A stretch of DNA of 10,941 bases from JACDDK01 sp041747155 (GCA_041747155.1 JBGTFQ010000013.1:1-10941), one strand, 5' to 3'. Numbered from the stretch's first letter, positions 1 through 7,291 are shown. A program made the numbers and translations. The notes: generated from the sequence alone by a model not told the origin.

Positions 1-463
1 CGAAACGCTTGCCACCGAAGAAACCGAGGTAATCCGGCAGCCGGATGTCATGAAACCGTCGATATAGCCCAGCGGCTACCAGACCAATGATGATCCCGGA
101 GAGAACCCCCATCTGGATGTCGGGGTTGGGTTCGCCGTCGACCTGCGGTATGAGCGTCTTGAATACCTCGTCGAAGACCAGATATCCGACGAGCCCGGCA
201 AGTCCCGCAGCACCAGCGCCGCCGGTCAGACCCACCGCGATGCCTATGGCGAAGAGCAACGGAAGATTGGTAAAAACCGCACCTCCCGCCGCAGCCATCC
301 ACGGCAATCCGAGTAGATCATCCTGCCCCAAACGCAGAAGAAGCGCCGCCGCTGGCAGTACCGCTATGGGAAGCATCAACGAACGTCCTACACTCTGAAG
401 AGCCCCCAAACTCCTCTCGAACATTCCACTGGAGTTTCTCCCACCTGCCGAAGTAGTAGCCAA
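1..463 (-). CDS. PTS EIIC sugar permease, glucose/GlcNAc family (N-terminal part, runs off window)
   Basis: This is the membrane-spanning EIIC domain of a phosphotransferase-system permease, which carries a hexose across the membrane while it is phosphorylated by EIIB. Only the first 154 residues are in the window; the 3' end lies beyond position 1. Visible family marks are SLMLPIAVLPAA (residues 28-39), the Gly/Ala-rich segment around LLFAIGIAVGLTGGAGAAGLAG, a second hydrophobic stretch MGVLSGIIIGLVAAGLY, and LPDYLGFFGGKRF (residues 142-154), the typical loop of the glucose/N-acetylglucosamine group. The wording of that loop leans towards GlcNAc-type (NagE) permeases, but glucose is not excluded. 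I place the start at TTG 463 because CTCCT at 469-473 (AGGAG on the coding strand) sits 5 nt away; the next candidate, ATG at 424, has only a distant GGGAG. Family call is seen in the sequence; substrate is inferred. Confidence 0.9.
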   Translation of the reverse strand, partial: MATTSAGGRNSSGMFERSLGALQSVGRSLMLPIAVLPAAALLLRLGQDDLLGLPWMAAAGGAVFTNLPLLFAIGIAVGLTGGAGAAGLAGLVGYLVFDEVFKTLIPQVDGEPNPDIQMGVLSGIIIGLVAAGLYRRFHDIRLPDYLGFFGGKRF

Positions 464-468
464 AACCT

Positions 469-473
469 CTCCT
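469..473 (-). promoter_or_regulatory. Ribosome binding site deciding a TTG start (PTS EIIC)
   Basis: On the minus strand AGGAG lies 5 nt before TTG at 463. It favours a start 13 codons upstream of the first ATG (424), adding the leader MATTSAGGRNSSG, which resembles the short polar leaders of actinobacterial EIIC proteins. Confidence 0.5.
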
Positions 474-497
474 CTCTCAGCGCCATCCTAGCTACGG

Positions 498-526
498 ACT
501 TTACTAATGTCTCGTCACACAAGCAA
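498..526 (-). promoter_or_regulatory. Candidate promoter for the PTS gene
   Basis: Read on the minus strand, TTGCTT (521-526) and TAAAGT (498-503) are separated by 17 nt. They match the -35 and -10 consensus at 3 of 6 and 4 of 6 positions. Transcription would begin near 490, leaving a leader of roughly 27 nt that contains the ribosome binding site. Found by eye only; no operator palindrome is obvious in the 120-nt divergent gap. Confidence 0.3.
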
Positions 527-546
527 TGGCTATGCTTCGATGGCAC

Positions 547-574
547 AGGACACCGATACCTGGTGTGCTAACAT
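547..574 (+). promoter_or_regulatory. Candidate extended -10 promoter for a leaderless transcript (DUF2723 gene)
   Basis: AGGACA (547-552), a 16-nt spacer and TAACAT (569-574) form a plausible sigma-A promoter, with TG at 566-567 giving an extended -10. Transcription starting 7 to 10 nt after the -10 would fall at or just before GTG 584. No Shine-Dalgarno-like sequence precedes that GTG, and an in-frame TAA at 569-571 rules out a start further upstream. Confidence 0.45.
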
Positions 575-583
575 CTCTCTTCC

Positions 584-2197
584 GTGTACTCCGCGTTGCG
601 AAAGAAGGCGAAGAGCTACCGGCGTCCACTGGTGATCGGCGCCGGTGTTCTGACGGCTTTGCTGGTCTTTACAGCTTACCTACGGACCCTCGCCCCCACA
701 ATCCTCTACTACGATCTGCCGAACCTGCGCGATGCCGCCGTGCTGCAGGTCAAGGCGAATGTGCTCGGCGTGCCGGACTACACTGGTTACCCAACTTATG
801 TGATGCTCGGAAAGCTGTTTACGTACTTGCCCTTTGGGGATGCGGCTTACCGGGTCAGCCTCGCTTCGGCGGTGTACGCGGCTGTGGCGGTGTTTTTGGT
901 CTATTGGATCTCCGTGAAACTCACCGGAAGGCCAGTGGCGGCGATCGCGGGAGCAGCGGCCTTCGGACTAGGGGAGACGTTGTGGCGACAGGCGATCATT
1001 GCAGAGGTGTACACCCTCAACGCGCTCTTCATCTCCTTAACCGTGTTGGTACTCCTGATCTGGCGCGAGAGCCGCCGCGACGGTCATCTTCTACTCGCCG
1101 CCTTCCTGATGGGCCTCTCCATGACAGACCACATAACCAGCGGCCTACTCTTGCCCGGCGGCATCCTCTTTGTCTTTCTGGTCGAGCGACGCAAACTACG
1201 TGAGTGGCGGTTAGTCCTGAAGGGTGCGGGACTGTTCCTGGTCGGCCTGCTGCCTTACGCTTTCATCCCGATCCGGGCTTCGATGGATTATCTTCCAAAA
1301 GGTTTTGTCTGGGGCCAGCCGTTGCTGCAAGAGCATCCGCCCAATACGTTCTACGGTTTCTTTGTACTTATCAGCGGCGGGCACTGGAAAGGTCGGATGT
1401 TCGAGTTTGGCCCGTCGGAGCTGCCCGGTCGGATAATGCTCTACCTCGAACACTTCTACGGTGGTCTCGGACACTATTCGCTGGCCCTCGTGCTGGTCGG
1501 CATCTGCGGGACGTTCTATCTGCTGTATCGGGATTTAGCGGGTGCGGGACTTATGTTGTTACTGTACTTCGGGTGGACGATCCACGCTATCGAGTACGAC
1601 ATCGAGGATATCTACGTTTACTTTATCCCGACGTTCTTGATCTTCGCGGTCTTCATCTCCGCAGGGTTCGTGATGGCTCTGGATCTAGCCCAAACACGTA
1701 TCTCTAGAAGTTCTCTTCGAACAGCAACGACACTAGCCCTGACGCTCGGAATATTGTTCGCGCCGCTGTACGGCCTATCAGCCACGATCCGCGAGGTGGA
1801 CATGAGCGACGATTATCGGGGACGAGCCATGATCGAGACCGTCGTCAAAGAGGTGAAACCGAACTCCTCCATCCTGCACCATCGCAGCCCGCTCAACTAC
1901 ATGCTCCTGGTAGAGAAACGTCGCACGGACATAACCGTCGTCAACTACATCGAAGACCCAAAGCCCCCACCTCTGGACAAAGTCCGCGCCGCCATCGAAC
2001 GCGGTCCCGTCTATATCCTCTTTCCCGAGAAGCAGACCAACTACTACTTTCCCGGTGTCGAAGCTTCTCGCGAACTCTACGAGGATGCCGGTTTTCGCTT
2101 GAAAACCATCGACGAGGACCTCCTGCTCTACGAAGTCCTCAAAGATAAGCCGGTAGTGGACACTCCGCCCCGCCCCAAAGGATCGGACATTTCTTAG
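584..2197 (+). CDS. DUF2723 family GT-C-like membrane protein
   Basis: The N-terminal two thirds match the DUF2723 family, polytopic membrane proteins related to the eukaryotic O-mannosyltransferase TMEM260, so a lipid-linked-sugar transferase acting at the outer membrane face is the likely role. Visible are a first membrane segment (residues 16-36), the first external loop with YYDLPNLRDA (42-51) and DYTGYPTYVMLGKLF (65-79), QAIIAEVYTLNALF (136-149), MGLSMTDHITSG (176-187), several further membrane segments up to about 400 including YDIEDIYVYFIP (338-349), and a soluble C-terminal tail from about 405 to 537. Compared with family members I know, the usual HPTGYP-type motif reads PDYTGYP, and the acidic residue usually found in the DSxE-type motif is Asn47. 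GTG 584 is chosen because no earlier start is possible. The aminotransferase follows 70 nt downstream on the same strand. Acceptor and sugar donor cannot be told. Confidence 0.82.
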   Translation: MYSALRKKAKSYRRPLVIGAGVLTALLVFTAYLRTLAPTILYYDLPNLRDAAVLQVKANVLGVPDYTGYPTYVMLGKLFTYLPFGDAAYRVSLASAVYAAVAVFLVYWISVKLTGRPVAAIAGAAAFGLGETLWRQAIIAEVYTLNALFISLTVLVLLIWRESRRDGHLLLAAFLMGLSMTDHITSGLLLPGGILFVFLVERRKLREWRLVLKGAGLFLVGLLPYAFIPIRASMDYLPKGFVWGQPLLQEHPPNTFYGFFVLISGGHWKGRMFEFGPSELPGRIMLYLEHFYGGLGHYSLALVLVGICGTFYLLYRDLAGAGLMLLLYFGWTIHAIEYDIEDIYVYFIPTFLIFAVFISAGFVMALDLAQTRISRSSLRTATTLALTLGILFAPLYGLSATIREVDMSDDYRGRAMIETVVKEVKPNSSILHHRSPLNYMLLVEKRRTDITVVNYIEDPKPPPLDKVRAAIERGPVYILFPEKQTNYYFPGVEASRELYEDAGFRLKTIDEDLLLYEVLKDKPVVDTPPRPKGSDIS

Positions 2198-2254
2198 AAG
2201 CTGCGGGTTTCCTGTTGATGTATCTTGGGACGATGAAACGTAGAAGCAAAGACA

Positions 2255-2260
2255 AAGGAG
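2255..2260 (+). promoter_or_regulatory. Ribosome binding site deciding a TTG start (aminotransferase)
   Basis: AAGGAG ends 7 nt before TTG 2268, a near-ideal spacing. The first in-frame ATG, at 2286, has no comparable site, so TTG is the better start. Confidence 0.7.
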
Positions 2261-2267
2261 TGAGGAT

Positions 2268-3443
2268 TTGAGGCTCGCCGGGCGGATGGACCTTCTGGGT
2301 ACGGAGACGGCTTTCTCGGTGTTGGCTAAGGCGCGGGCTCTGGAGACTCAGGGCCGCGACATCATACACCTGGAGATCGGCGAGCCGGACTTTCCGACCC
2401 CGGAGAATATCGTGGAGGCTGGATGCCGGGCTCTGCGAGATGGACACACGCACTACACTCCGACAGCCGGTGTGCGGGAGCTTCGAGAGGCTATCGCCGA
2501 GGAGATCTCCGGCAGCCGGGGCATCGAGGTCAATCCGGATCAAGTCGTGGTCACGCCGGGAGGAAAGCCGATCATGTTCTTCGTCATCCTCGCTCTGATC
2601 GAACCCGGCGACGAAGTCCTCCTACCAAACCCCGCATTCCCTATCTACGAGTCGATGGTTAACTTCGCTGGTGGTACGCCGGTCTTCGTGCCGTTACGCC
2701 AAGAGAACGGCTTTCGCTTCGATCTCGACGAGTTCGCGGCGGGCCTCAGCGAGCGTACACGTCTCGTCATTCTCAACTCTCCCGCAAACCCGACCGGCGG
2801 TGTCCTGACGGCGGAGGACATGAAAGGATTGGCGGCCTTGCTGCGCGAGTACCCGGAAGCGATGATTCTTTCCGATGAGATCTACTCAAAACTCCTCTAC
2901 TCCGGAGACTTCGCCAGCATTACCTCAGAACCCGGCCTCTCCCCCAACGACCGAACAATAATCCTCGACGGTTTCTCAAAGACCTACGCCATGACCGGCT
3001 GGCGCCTCGGCTACGGAATAATGCCCGAGGATCTCGCCCAGGACATCTCGAAGCTACAGGTCAACTCCAACTCCTGCACCGCCGCCGCAACCCAACTCGC
3101 GGGCCTCGAAGCCCTGACTGGCCCACAGGACAGCGTCTCCCGGATGCTCGAAGAGTTCCGCGCCCGCCGCGACCTCCTCGTCGACGGCCTGAACGCTATC
3201 CCCGGCATCGACTGCCTGACCCCACAGGGCGCTTTCTACGCCTTCCCACGCATAACCGGCACAGGCTACTCGGCCACCGCGCTCGCCGACGCGCTCCTCG
3301 AAGAAGCCGGAGTCGCGTGCCTCTCTGGAACGGGATTCGGCGAACATGGCGAAGGCCACCTCCGCTTCTCCTACGCGAACTCCCGCGAAAACCTGAAGCG
3401 CGCGCTCAAAAGAGTCAGTGCGTTCCTTGAAGACCACAGTTAG
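2268..3443 (+). CDS. Class I/II PLP-dependent aminotransferase (AspB-type)
   Basis: A 391-residue fold-type I aminotransferase, the usual length for the bacterial aspartate aminotransferase I-gamma group; it would move an amino group between an amino acid and a 2-oxo acid in the cytoplasm. Diagnostic residues are all present: GEPDFPTP (38-45), YTPTAG (63-68), the PLP-phosphate-binding GGK (98-100), SPANPTGG (171-178) with Asn174, SDEIY (202-206) with Asp203 to hold the pyridine nitrogen, the Schiff-base Lys238 in GFSKTYAMTGWRLGY (235-249) with Arg246, and Arg366 in HLRFSYA, expected to bind the substrate carboxylate. Substrate range of this group is broad (aspartate, alanine, aromatic or methionine-related), and nothing nearby narrows it. 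The 70-nt gap after the DUF2723 gene carries no clear promoter or terminator, so co-transcription is possible. It converges on the hydrolase gene, 59 nt away. Confidence 0.93.
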   Translation: MRLAGRMDLLGTETAFSVLAKARALETQGRDIIHLEIGEPDFPTPENIVEAGCRALRDGHTHYTPTAGVRELREAIAEEISGSRGIEVNPDQVVVTPGGKPIMFFVILALIEPGDEVLLPNPAFPIYESMVNFAGGTPVFVPLRQENGFRFDLDEFAAGLSERTRLVILNSPANPTGGVLTAEDMKGLAALLREYPEAMILSDEIYSKLLYSGDFASITSEPGLSPNDRTIILDGFSKTYAMTGWRLGYGIMPEDLAQDISKLQVNSNSCTAAATQLAGLEALTGPQDSVSRMLEEFRARRDLLVDGLNAIPGIDCLTPQGAFYAFPRITGTGYSATALADALLEEAGVACLSGTGFGEHGEGHLRFSYANSRENLKRALKRVSAFLEDHS

Positions 3444-3502
3444 TCAGCATGTCAGATTTTCTCTCGAAGCTAGATGAGTCGGTGCGTATTGCGTGGAATT
3501 TC

Positions 3503-4498
3503 CTACTGTTCGAGGAGTGTTTGAGCGTAGCTGACCAGGCGGTGCTCCGCCCAAAAGCGTGCTTCGCTATCTTTTGAGACGAATGCTACGTGGCCACCGT
3601 GTGCTGGTATCTCTGTAGTTATGTTTGGGTTGGATGAGACTTCCGGGCGCAGTAGCGGCTCGTAGGTTACGAATGGGTCGTCCTGGGCGTGGAGTATTAG
3701 GGTCGGTGTCCGCACTTTTGCCGTGACTCTTATCGCGCTGCATTTTGTGTAGTAGTCGGTGGCGTTGGCGAATCCGGCGTGCGGTGCGGTGTATGTCTCG
3801 TCGAAGTCGCGGACGGTTCGGAGCTTTTCGATGTCCGTTACGTCGTACAGGTCCGGGTACAGTTGCTTTTTGCGTATGGCTAAGTTTCTCAAGCCTCGGA
3901 CAAAAAGGGATTGGTAGATGGTGTTGGAAGGTTTCTCCAGGGCTTGGACGGTAGAGGTGAGATCCAGGGCCGGAGAGACCGCGCACACGCCGAGTAACTC
4001 CGGCGGCGAATCCTCGCCGATCTCCCCCGCCATCTTTAGCGCGAGGTTTCCACCCATCGAGAAGCCGCCTACCACGATGCGCTTCAAGCCGTCTCGATCC
4101 ACCAGTTCGCTCACGACGGAGGCGACATCCCCAGACATACCGCTGTGATACAGAGTCGGAGTCAGATGCTCGGTGCCGCCACAGTTACGCTGGTTGATCC
4201 TCACGACGTTGAAACCCGCTCCGAACGCCAACCGAGCGGATCCAAGAATATACGGAGACTCAGCGGAACCACCCAGCCCATGAACCAGCACAAGCGTTCC
4301 ACGAGATGTTCGATCCTTGTGCCACCAGCACCGGGCTAGTATTCGACTACCGGGCTCGACCTCGAACAGTCGCGACTCATCCGCCGGACGAACGCCCGAG
4401 CGTCGCGGCCACGCCGAACCCACAAGTGTCTGAAAATGGCCGTTGCGAAGGAGCGAGTGCGGTCGGAAGGTTCCCGCTGAATCGAATCCGAAAGTCAT
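3503..4498 (-). CDS. YheT-type alpha/beta hydrolase
   Basis: A 331-residue alpha/beta-hydrolase of the YheT/ABHD1-3 (EMB8) group, probably a cytoplasmic esterase or lipase-like enzyme of unknown substrate. The group's N-terminal mark, here LLRNGHFQTL (16-25), is present. It is followed by LVHGLGGSAESPY (71-83) for the oxyanion region, VVRINQRNCGGTE (98-110), the nucleophile elbow GFSMGGN with Ser147, an acid at Asp273 or Asp274 in HAQDDPF, and His303 in HGGHVAF, so the triad looks complete. There is no signal peptide. The start ATG (4496-4498) overlaps the TGA of an upstream transporter remnant by 4 nt (ATGA) and has no good ribosome binding site of its own, which suggests translation depends on the remnant reading frame. 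No clear hairpin is visible in the 59 nt after its stop. Confidence 0.9.
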   Translation of the reverse strand: MTFGFDSAGTFRPHSLLRNGHFQTLVGSAWPRRSGVRPADESRLFEVEPGSRILARCWWHKDRTSRGTLVLVHGLGGSAESPYILGSARLAFGAGFNVVRINQRNCGGTEHLTPTLYHSGMSGDVASVVSELVDRDGLKRIVVGGFSMGGNLALKMAGEIGEDSPPELLGVCAVSPALDLTSTVQALEKPSNTIYQSLFVRGLRNLAIRKKQLYPDLYDVTDIEKLRTVRDFDETYTAPHAGFANATDYYTKCSAIRVTAKVRTPTLILHAQDDPFVTYEPLLRPEVSSNPNITTEIPAHGGHVAFVSKDSEARFWAEHRLVSYAQTLLEQ

Positions 4499-4662
4499 TG
4501 GCGGCGAGCCGGATAGATGCCAAAACGGATCGCTACGAGCAACAGCAACGGAGTGGAATCAGTCGCGTACTTGGCAGCCGCAAAGTTGCTTCCCCAGAAA
4601 ACGGCGGCTATGACCGACGATGTCCCCGTCAGCACCGAGCCCTTGTCCTTGCCATCAACCAC
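4495..4662 (-). pseudogene. Remnant of an EamA/DMT-family transporter (N-terminal fragment)
   Basis: This 55-residue frame carries VIAAVFWGSNFAAAKYA followed by LLLLVAIRFGI, which is the first helix and the start of the second in EamA (drug/metabolite) transporters; full members are about 280-310 residues. After RFGI the similarity stops, and the frame ends at a TGA within the hydrolase start codon, so roughly 80% of the gene is missing. GTG 4662 is the best original start since it leaves about 20 residues before the WGSNF motif, as usual in the family; the ribosome binding site is poor (GGAG about 14 nt upstream). The frame stays open further upstream, with an ATG at 4737, but that part has no family likeness. 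Either a deletion removed the rest of the transporter, or the short frame survives as a leader for the hydrolase. Confidence 0.6.
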
Positions 4663-4800
4663 AATGCCGGATTCTACTCCACGACTCGCCGGACGCTCGA
4701 AAGACCGCCGGAATAAAAAGCTCCTTCGTATAGACATCGTGCTAGGGTCTACTTCGCGGTCGTTGTGGATCAAAGCTGAGCTAGAGGTGAAGGAGACTGT

Positions 4801-6144
4801 ATGTCTGAGATGGTGGATTTGGGTCAGGGAGAAGGGTCTTCGGACGAGCGTCAGGCGGAGATCGTGGACGTGTTGATGGATGCTTTCTCGGAGTTGATGG
4901 GTGCGGATCCAGACGCGTTCCGTCAAAAATTTCGGAAGATGGCCGCGAGTCCGTTCGCTTTCTATCGAGGAAGCGCGTGTTTATTCTACGCAGACATGGC
5001 TCGAAGGGAGGATCCTCGGGCCAACGAACGCACGAGTCGGGTTTGGATCCAAGGCGACTTGCACGCCGAGAATTTCGGTACCTACATGGATGGCGACGGA
5101 GTGTTCGTCTTCGATGTCAACGATTTCGACGAAGCCTACCTCGGCCATTTCACCTGGGATATCCAGCGCATGGTCGCAAGCGTCGCCTTGCTCGCATGGA
5201 CCAAAGCCATCTCCGACGAGGACATAGCAGAACTGGTCGAAACCTACGTCAGAGCCTACCTGGAGCAAGTACGCCACTTCGTCGACTCCGACCGCGACCA
5301 AGAATTCTCGCTCCGCCTTGAGACGACGGATGGCGAGATCCGGGACACCCTACTCGAAACTCGCTTGAATACTCGCATCGACCTCCTGGACCGCACAACC
5401 TTCATAGACAGCGACTTTAACCGCCGTTTCCGGCGCGGCCCTGGAGTCCGGGATCTGGACGAAGCCGAGCACAGGAAGGTAAGTACCGCCTTCAAGTCCT
5501 ACCTGGAGACTATCCCCGACGCGAAACGCTTCCGTAGCTTGACCTACGAAGTGAAGGACATCGTGGGTCGCAAAGGATTCGGCATAGGCTCAGCGGGGCT
5601 TCCCGCCTACAACGTGCTGGTCGAAGGTCCCACGCAGGCGCTGGAGAATGACGTGGTGTTGTCGATGAAACAGGGCAATGTCGCAGCGCCCAGCCGCATT
5701 GTGAAAGACGAGCGCGTGGAGCGACGCTTCAAGCATCATGGACATCGGACAGCGCTCTCCCAGCGAGCGTTACAAGCTCACGCTGACCCGTGGCTTGGCT
5801 ACACCGATATCGACGGGATCGGCTTCGTCGTCTCCGAGCTATCGCCCTACGTCGAAGACTTTGACTGGTCGGATCTAACCGAGCCCGAACAGATGTCACC
5901 CGTGCTGGTCTACCTCGGTCGAGCTACGGCCAAAGTTCATTGCGTCGCCGACCAGGATTCCGACCCAACCATCGTAGACTTCCAGACGGAGGACGAGATC
6001 GCCGCCGCCATCGACAACGACGATGAGTTCGTAGAGGAGATGGTCTCCTTCGCCCACGGCTACTCCAGAACAGTCCGCAACGACCACCATCTTTTCGTGG
6101 ATGCCTTCCGAAACGGCGAGATTCCGGGCTTGTCGAAGCAATAG
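4801..6144 (+). CDS. DUF2252 family protein, kinase-like motifs in permuted order
   Basis: The 447 residues match DUF2252, a common actinobacterial family without a known reaction. Family marks are SPFAFYRGSACLFYADMA (50-67), QGDLHAENFG (84-93), VFDVNDFDEA (103-112), FTWDIQRMVAS (117-127), GFGIGSAGLPAYNVLVEG (259-276), VVLSMK (285-290), and DPWLGYTDIDGIGFVVSEL (329-347). The segment GDLHxxN then FDxNDFDE reads like the catalytic loop and metal-binding Asp of aminoglycoside phosphotransferase-type kinases, and the later Gly-rich stretch with Lys290 reads like their ATP-binding lobe, so phosphotransfer is a reasonable inference. In commoner members the lysine lies in a QVKEA-type motif; here it is SMKQG, so this is a divergent branch. 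Start ATG 4801 is supported by GAAGGAG ending 5 nt upstream. No signal peptide or membrane segment is seen. It converges on the aldo/keto reductase. Confidence 0.88.
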   Translation: MSEMVDLGQGEGSSDERQAEIVDVLMDAFSELMGADPDAFRQKFRKMAASPFAFYRGSACLFYADMARREDPRANERTSRVWIQGDLHAENFGTYMDGDGVFVFDVNDFDEAYLGHFTWDIQRMVASVALLAWTKAISDEDIAELVETYVRAYLEQVRHFVDSDRDQEFSLRLETTDGEIRDTLLETRLNTRIDLLDRTTFIDSDFNRRFRRGPGVRDLDEAEHRKVSTAFKSYLETIPDAKRFRSLTYEVKDIVGRKGFGIGSAGLPAYNVLVEGPTQALENDVVLSMKQGNVAAPSRIVKDERVERRFKHHGHRTALSQRALQAHADPWLGYTDIDGIGFVVSELSPYVEDFDWSDLTEPEQMSPVLVYLGRATAKVHCVADQDSDPTIVDFQTEDEIAAAIDNDDEFVEEMVSFAHGYSRTVRNDHHLFVDAFRNGEIPGLSKQ

Positions 6145-6178
6145 AACGCTGTCTCGACGAGGATGTCGGTACATAAAT

Positions 6179-6205
6179 AGAGCCCCGGATCCTCACCGGG
6201 GCTCT
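6179..6205. terminator. Strong hairpin between convergent genes, probable bidirectional terminator
   Basis: A perfect 10-bp stem, AGAGCCCCGG (6179-6188) and CCGGGGCTCT (6196-6205), closes a 7-nt loop. On the minus strand it is followed by ATTTATG, a short T-rich tail, so it serves the reductase gene best; on the plus strand no T-run follows, but it lies 35 nt after the DUF2252 stop and may still end that transcript. Confidence 0.7.
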
Positions 6206-6223
6206 GACTGCCACACTCGAATT

Positions 6224-6240
6224 GGCCGACGCTTTCGGCC
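6224..6240. terminator. Second short hairpin next to the reductase stop
   Basis: GGCCGA (6224-6229) and TCGGCC (6235-6240) form a perfect 6-bp stem with a 5-nt loop, beginning 6 nt after the reductase stop codon on the minus strand. It has no T-run and probably supports the stronger hairpin beyond it. Confidence 0.35.
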
Positions 6241-6246
6241 CTGACG

Positions 6247-7095
6247 TTAGCCGGGGATGAAGTCGAACTTGTCCGGGTGGGGACCGATGCGACCGTCTTG
6301 GCCGTTGTCTAGAGCGGAGATCTCCTGCATATCGCCGGACTCCAGCTCGAAGTCGAAGAGATCGAAGTTGTCCTGCATCCGCGAGGGCGTGACGGACTTC
6401 GGAAACACGATGTTGCCGTTCTGGATGTGCCACCGCAATACGACCTGAGCCGGTTTCTTGCCGACTTTTTCGGCTATCTGAGCGATGGTTTCATCATCGA
6501 GAACCTTGCCCTGAGCTATTGGGGACCATGCTTCGGTAGCGATGTCGTGATCCTGACCGTATTCGCGAACCGCTTCGTTGCCGAAGTACGGGTGAGCCTC
6601 GATCTGGTTGACCGCCGGTACGGTATCCGTCTCGGAAGCTAGTTTCTCCAGGTGCTCTATTTGAAAGTTCGACACGCCGATGGATTTCGCCCGGCCATCG
6701 CCCTGAAACTCTTCGAGCGTCTTCCAGGTCGAAACGTAGTCACCGTTGTATCGAGTCGGCAACGGCCAGTGGATCAGGAAAAGGTCCACGTAGTCCAAGC
6801 CTAGCTCTGAGAGCGTGGTATCAAACTCGCGGCGGGCATCGTCTGCATCGTGAAAGCTGTTGTTCAACTTGCTGGTCACAAAGATCTCACTGCGGTCGAG
6901 CCCCGAGTTGCGAATAGCCGCACCGACACCAGCCTCGTTGCCGTACATCTGGGCAGTGTCGATGTGACGGTAGCCGATCTCCAACGCCTGACCAACCGCT
7001 TCGGCGGTCTCTCCAGGTTCTATCTGGTAAACCCCGAAACCAAGTTGCGGGATTTTGTTGCCGTCATTCAAGGTAATCTTTGGAACCGTAGTCAA
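6247..7095 (-). CDS. Aldo/keto reductase, AKR5 (2,5-diketo-D-gluconate reductase-like)
   Basis: A 282-residue soluble NADPH-dependent reductase of aldehydes and ketones with the usual length for the family. The catalytic tetrad is complete: Asp46 and Tyr51 in GYRHIDTAQMYGNE (41-54), Lys76 in VTSKLNN, and His109 in LIHWPLP. The second family signature region is VSTWKTLEEFQGDGRAKSIGVSNF, and the NADPH phosphate-binding motif is FPKSVTPSRMQDN (231-243), with Lys233, Ser234, Arg239 and Asn243. The start is TTG 7095, with GGGAG 10 nt upstream; no ATG is available at the proper N-terminus (TTVPKITLNDGNKIPQLG). It is divergent from the choline transporter across 227 nt and ends at a terminator hairpin, so it forms its own transcription unit. 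Family members detoxify reactive carbonyls or reduce sugar-derived ketones; the substrate here is unknown. Confidence 0.93.
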   Translation of the reverse strand: MTTVPKITLNDGNKIPQLGFGVYQIEPGETAEAVGQALEIGYRHIDTAQMYGNEAGVGAAIRNSGLDRSEIFVTSKLNNSFHDADDARREFDTTLSELGLDYVDLFLIHWPLPTRYNGDYVSTWKTLEEFQGDGRAKSIGVSNFQIEHLEKLASETDTVPAVNQIEAHPYFGNEAVREYGQDHDIATEAWSPIAQGKVLDDETIAQIAEKVGKKPAQVVLRWHIQNGNIVFPKSVTPSRMQDNFDLFDFELESGDMQEISALDNGQDGRIGPHPDKFDFIPG

Positions 7096-7105
7096 AATGG
7101 TTCAA

Positions 7106-7110
7106 CTCCC
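7106..7110 (-). promoter_or_regulatory. Ribosome binding site for a TTG start (aldo/keto reductase)
   Basis: GGGAG on the minus strand lies 10 nt before TTG 7095. The spacing is slightly long, but the TTG gives exactly the expected N-terminus of the family. Confidence 0.45.
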
Positions 7111-7291
7111 GTTCTACTTTTGAGACTCGTTTTCGTGCAGCCCTCCTTGTTACCCAAGTCGCCTCATCCAAAACCATCAAGCATTATTCTGAGTGGCTAT
7201 TTCATTTCGTGGACTCCCATAATCGCCTTTACATAGCTAGATGTGCTTTACTGTAGTTGCCCGAAGAGACGTTTGCTGTATGCATGTGGCG

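Noticed and set aside
526..1203. 225-codon plus-strand frame overlapping the DUF2723 gene
   Set aside because: Arg/Gly-rich translation without family likeness; the other frame carries clear DUF2723 motifs over the same bases.
3444..3502. Search for a terminator between the convergent aminotransferase and hydrolase genes
   Set aside because: No stem longer than about 4 bp and no T-run pairing with one was found.
4306..4716. 136-codon plus-strand frame across the hydrolase start and transporter remnant
   Set aside because: Basic, low-complexity product lying opposite convincing minus-strand coding sequence; no ribosome binding site or motif.
4663..4926. Upstream extension of the EamA remnant frame on the minus strand
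   Set aside because: The added part is Arg/Ser-rich, runs into the DUF2252 gene on the other strand, and would put an abnormal leader before the first transporter helix.
7230..7245. ACAT...ATGT arms around CTAG as a possible operator
   Set aside because: Only 4-bp arms match, and the interior is off-centre; not better than chance.
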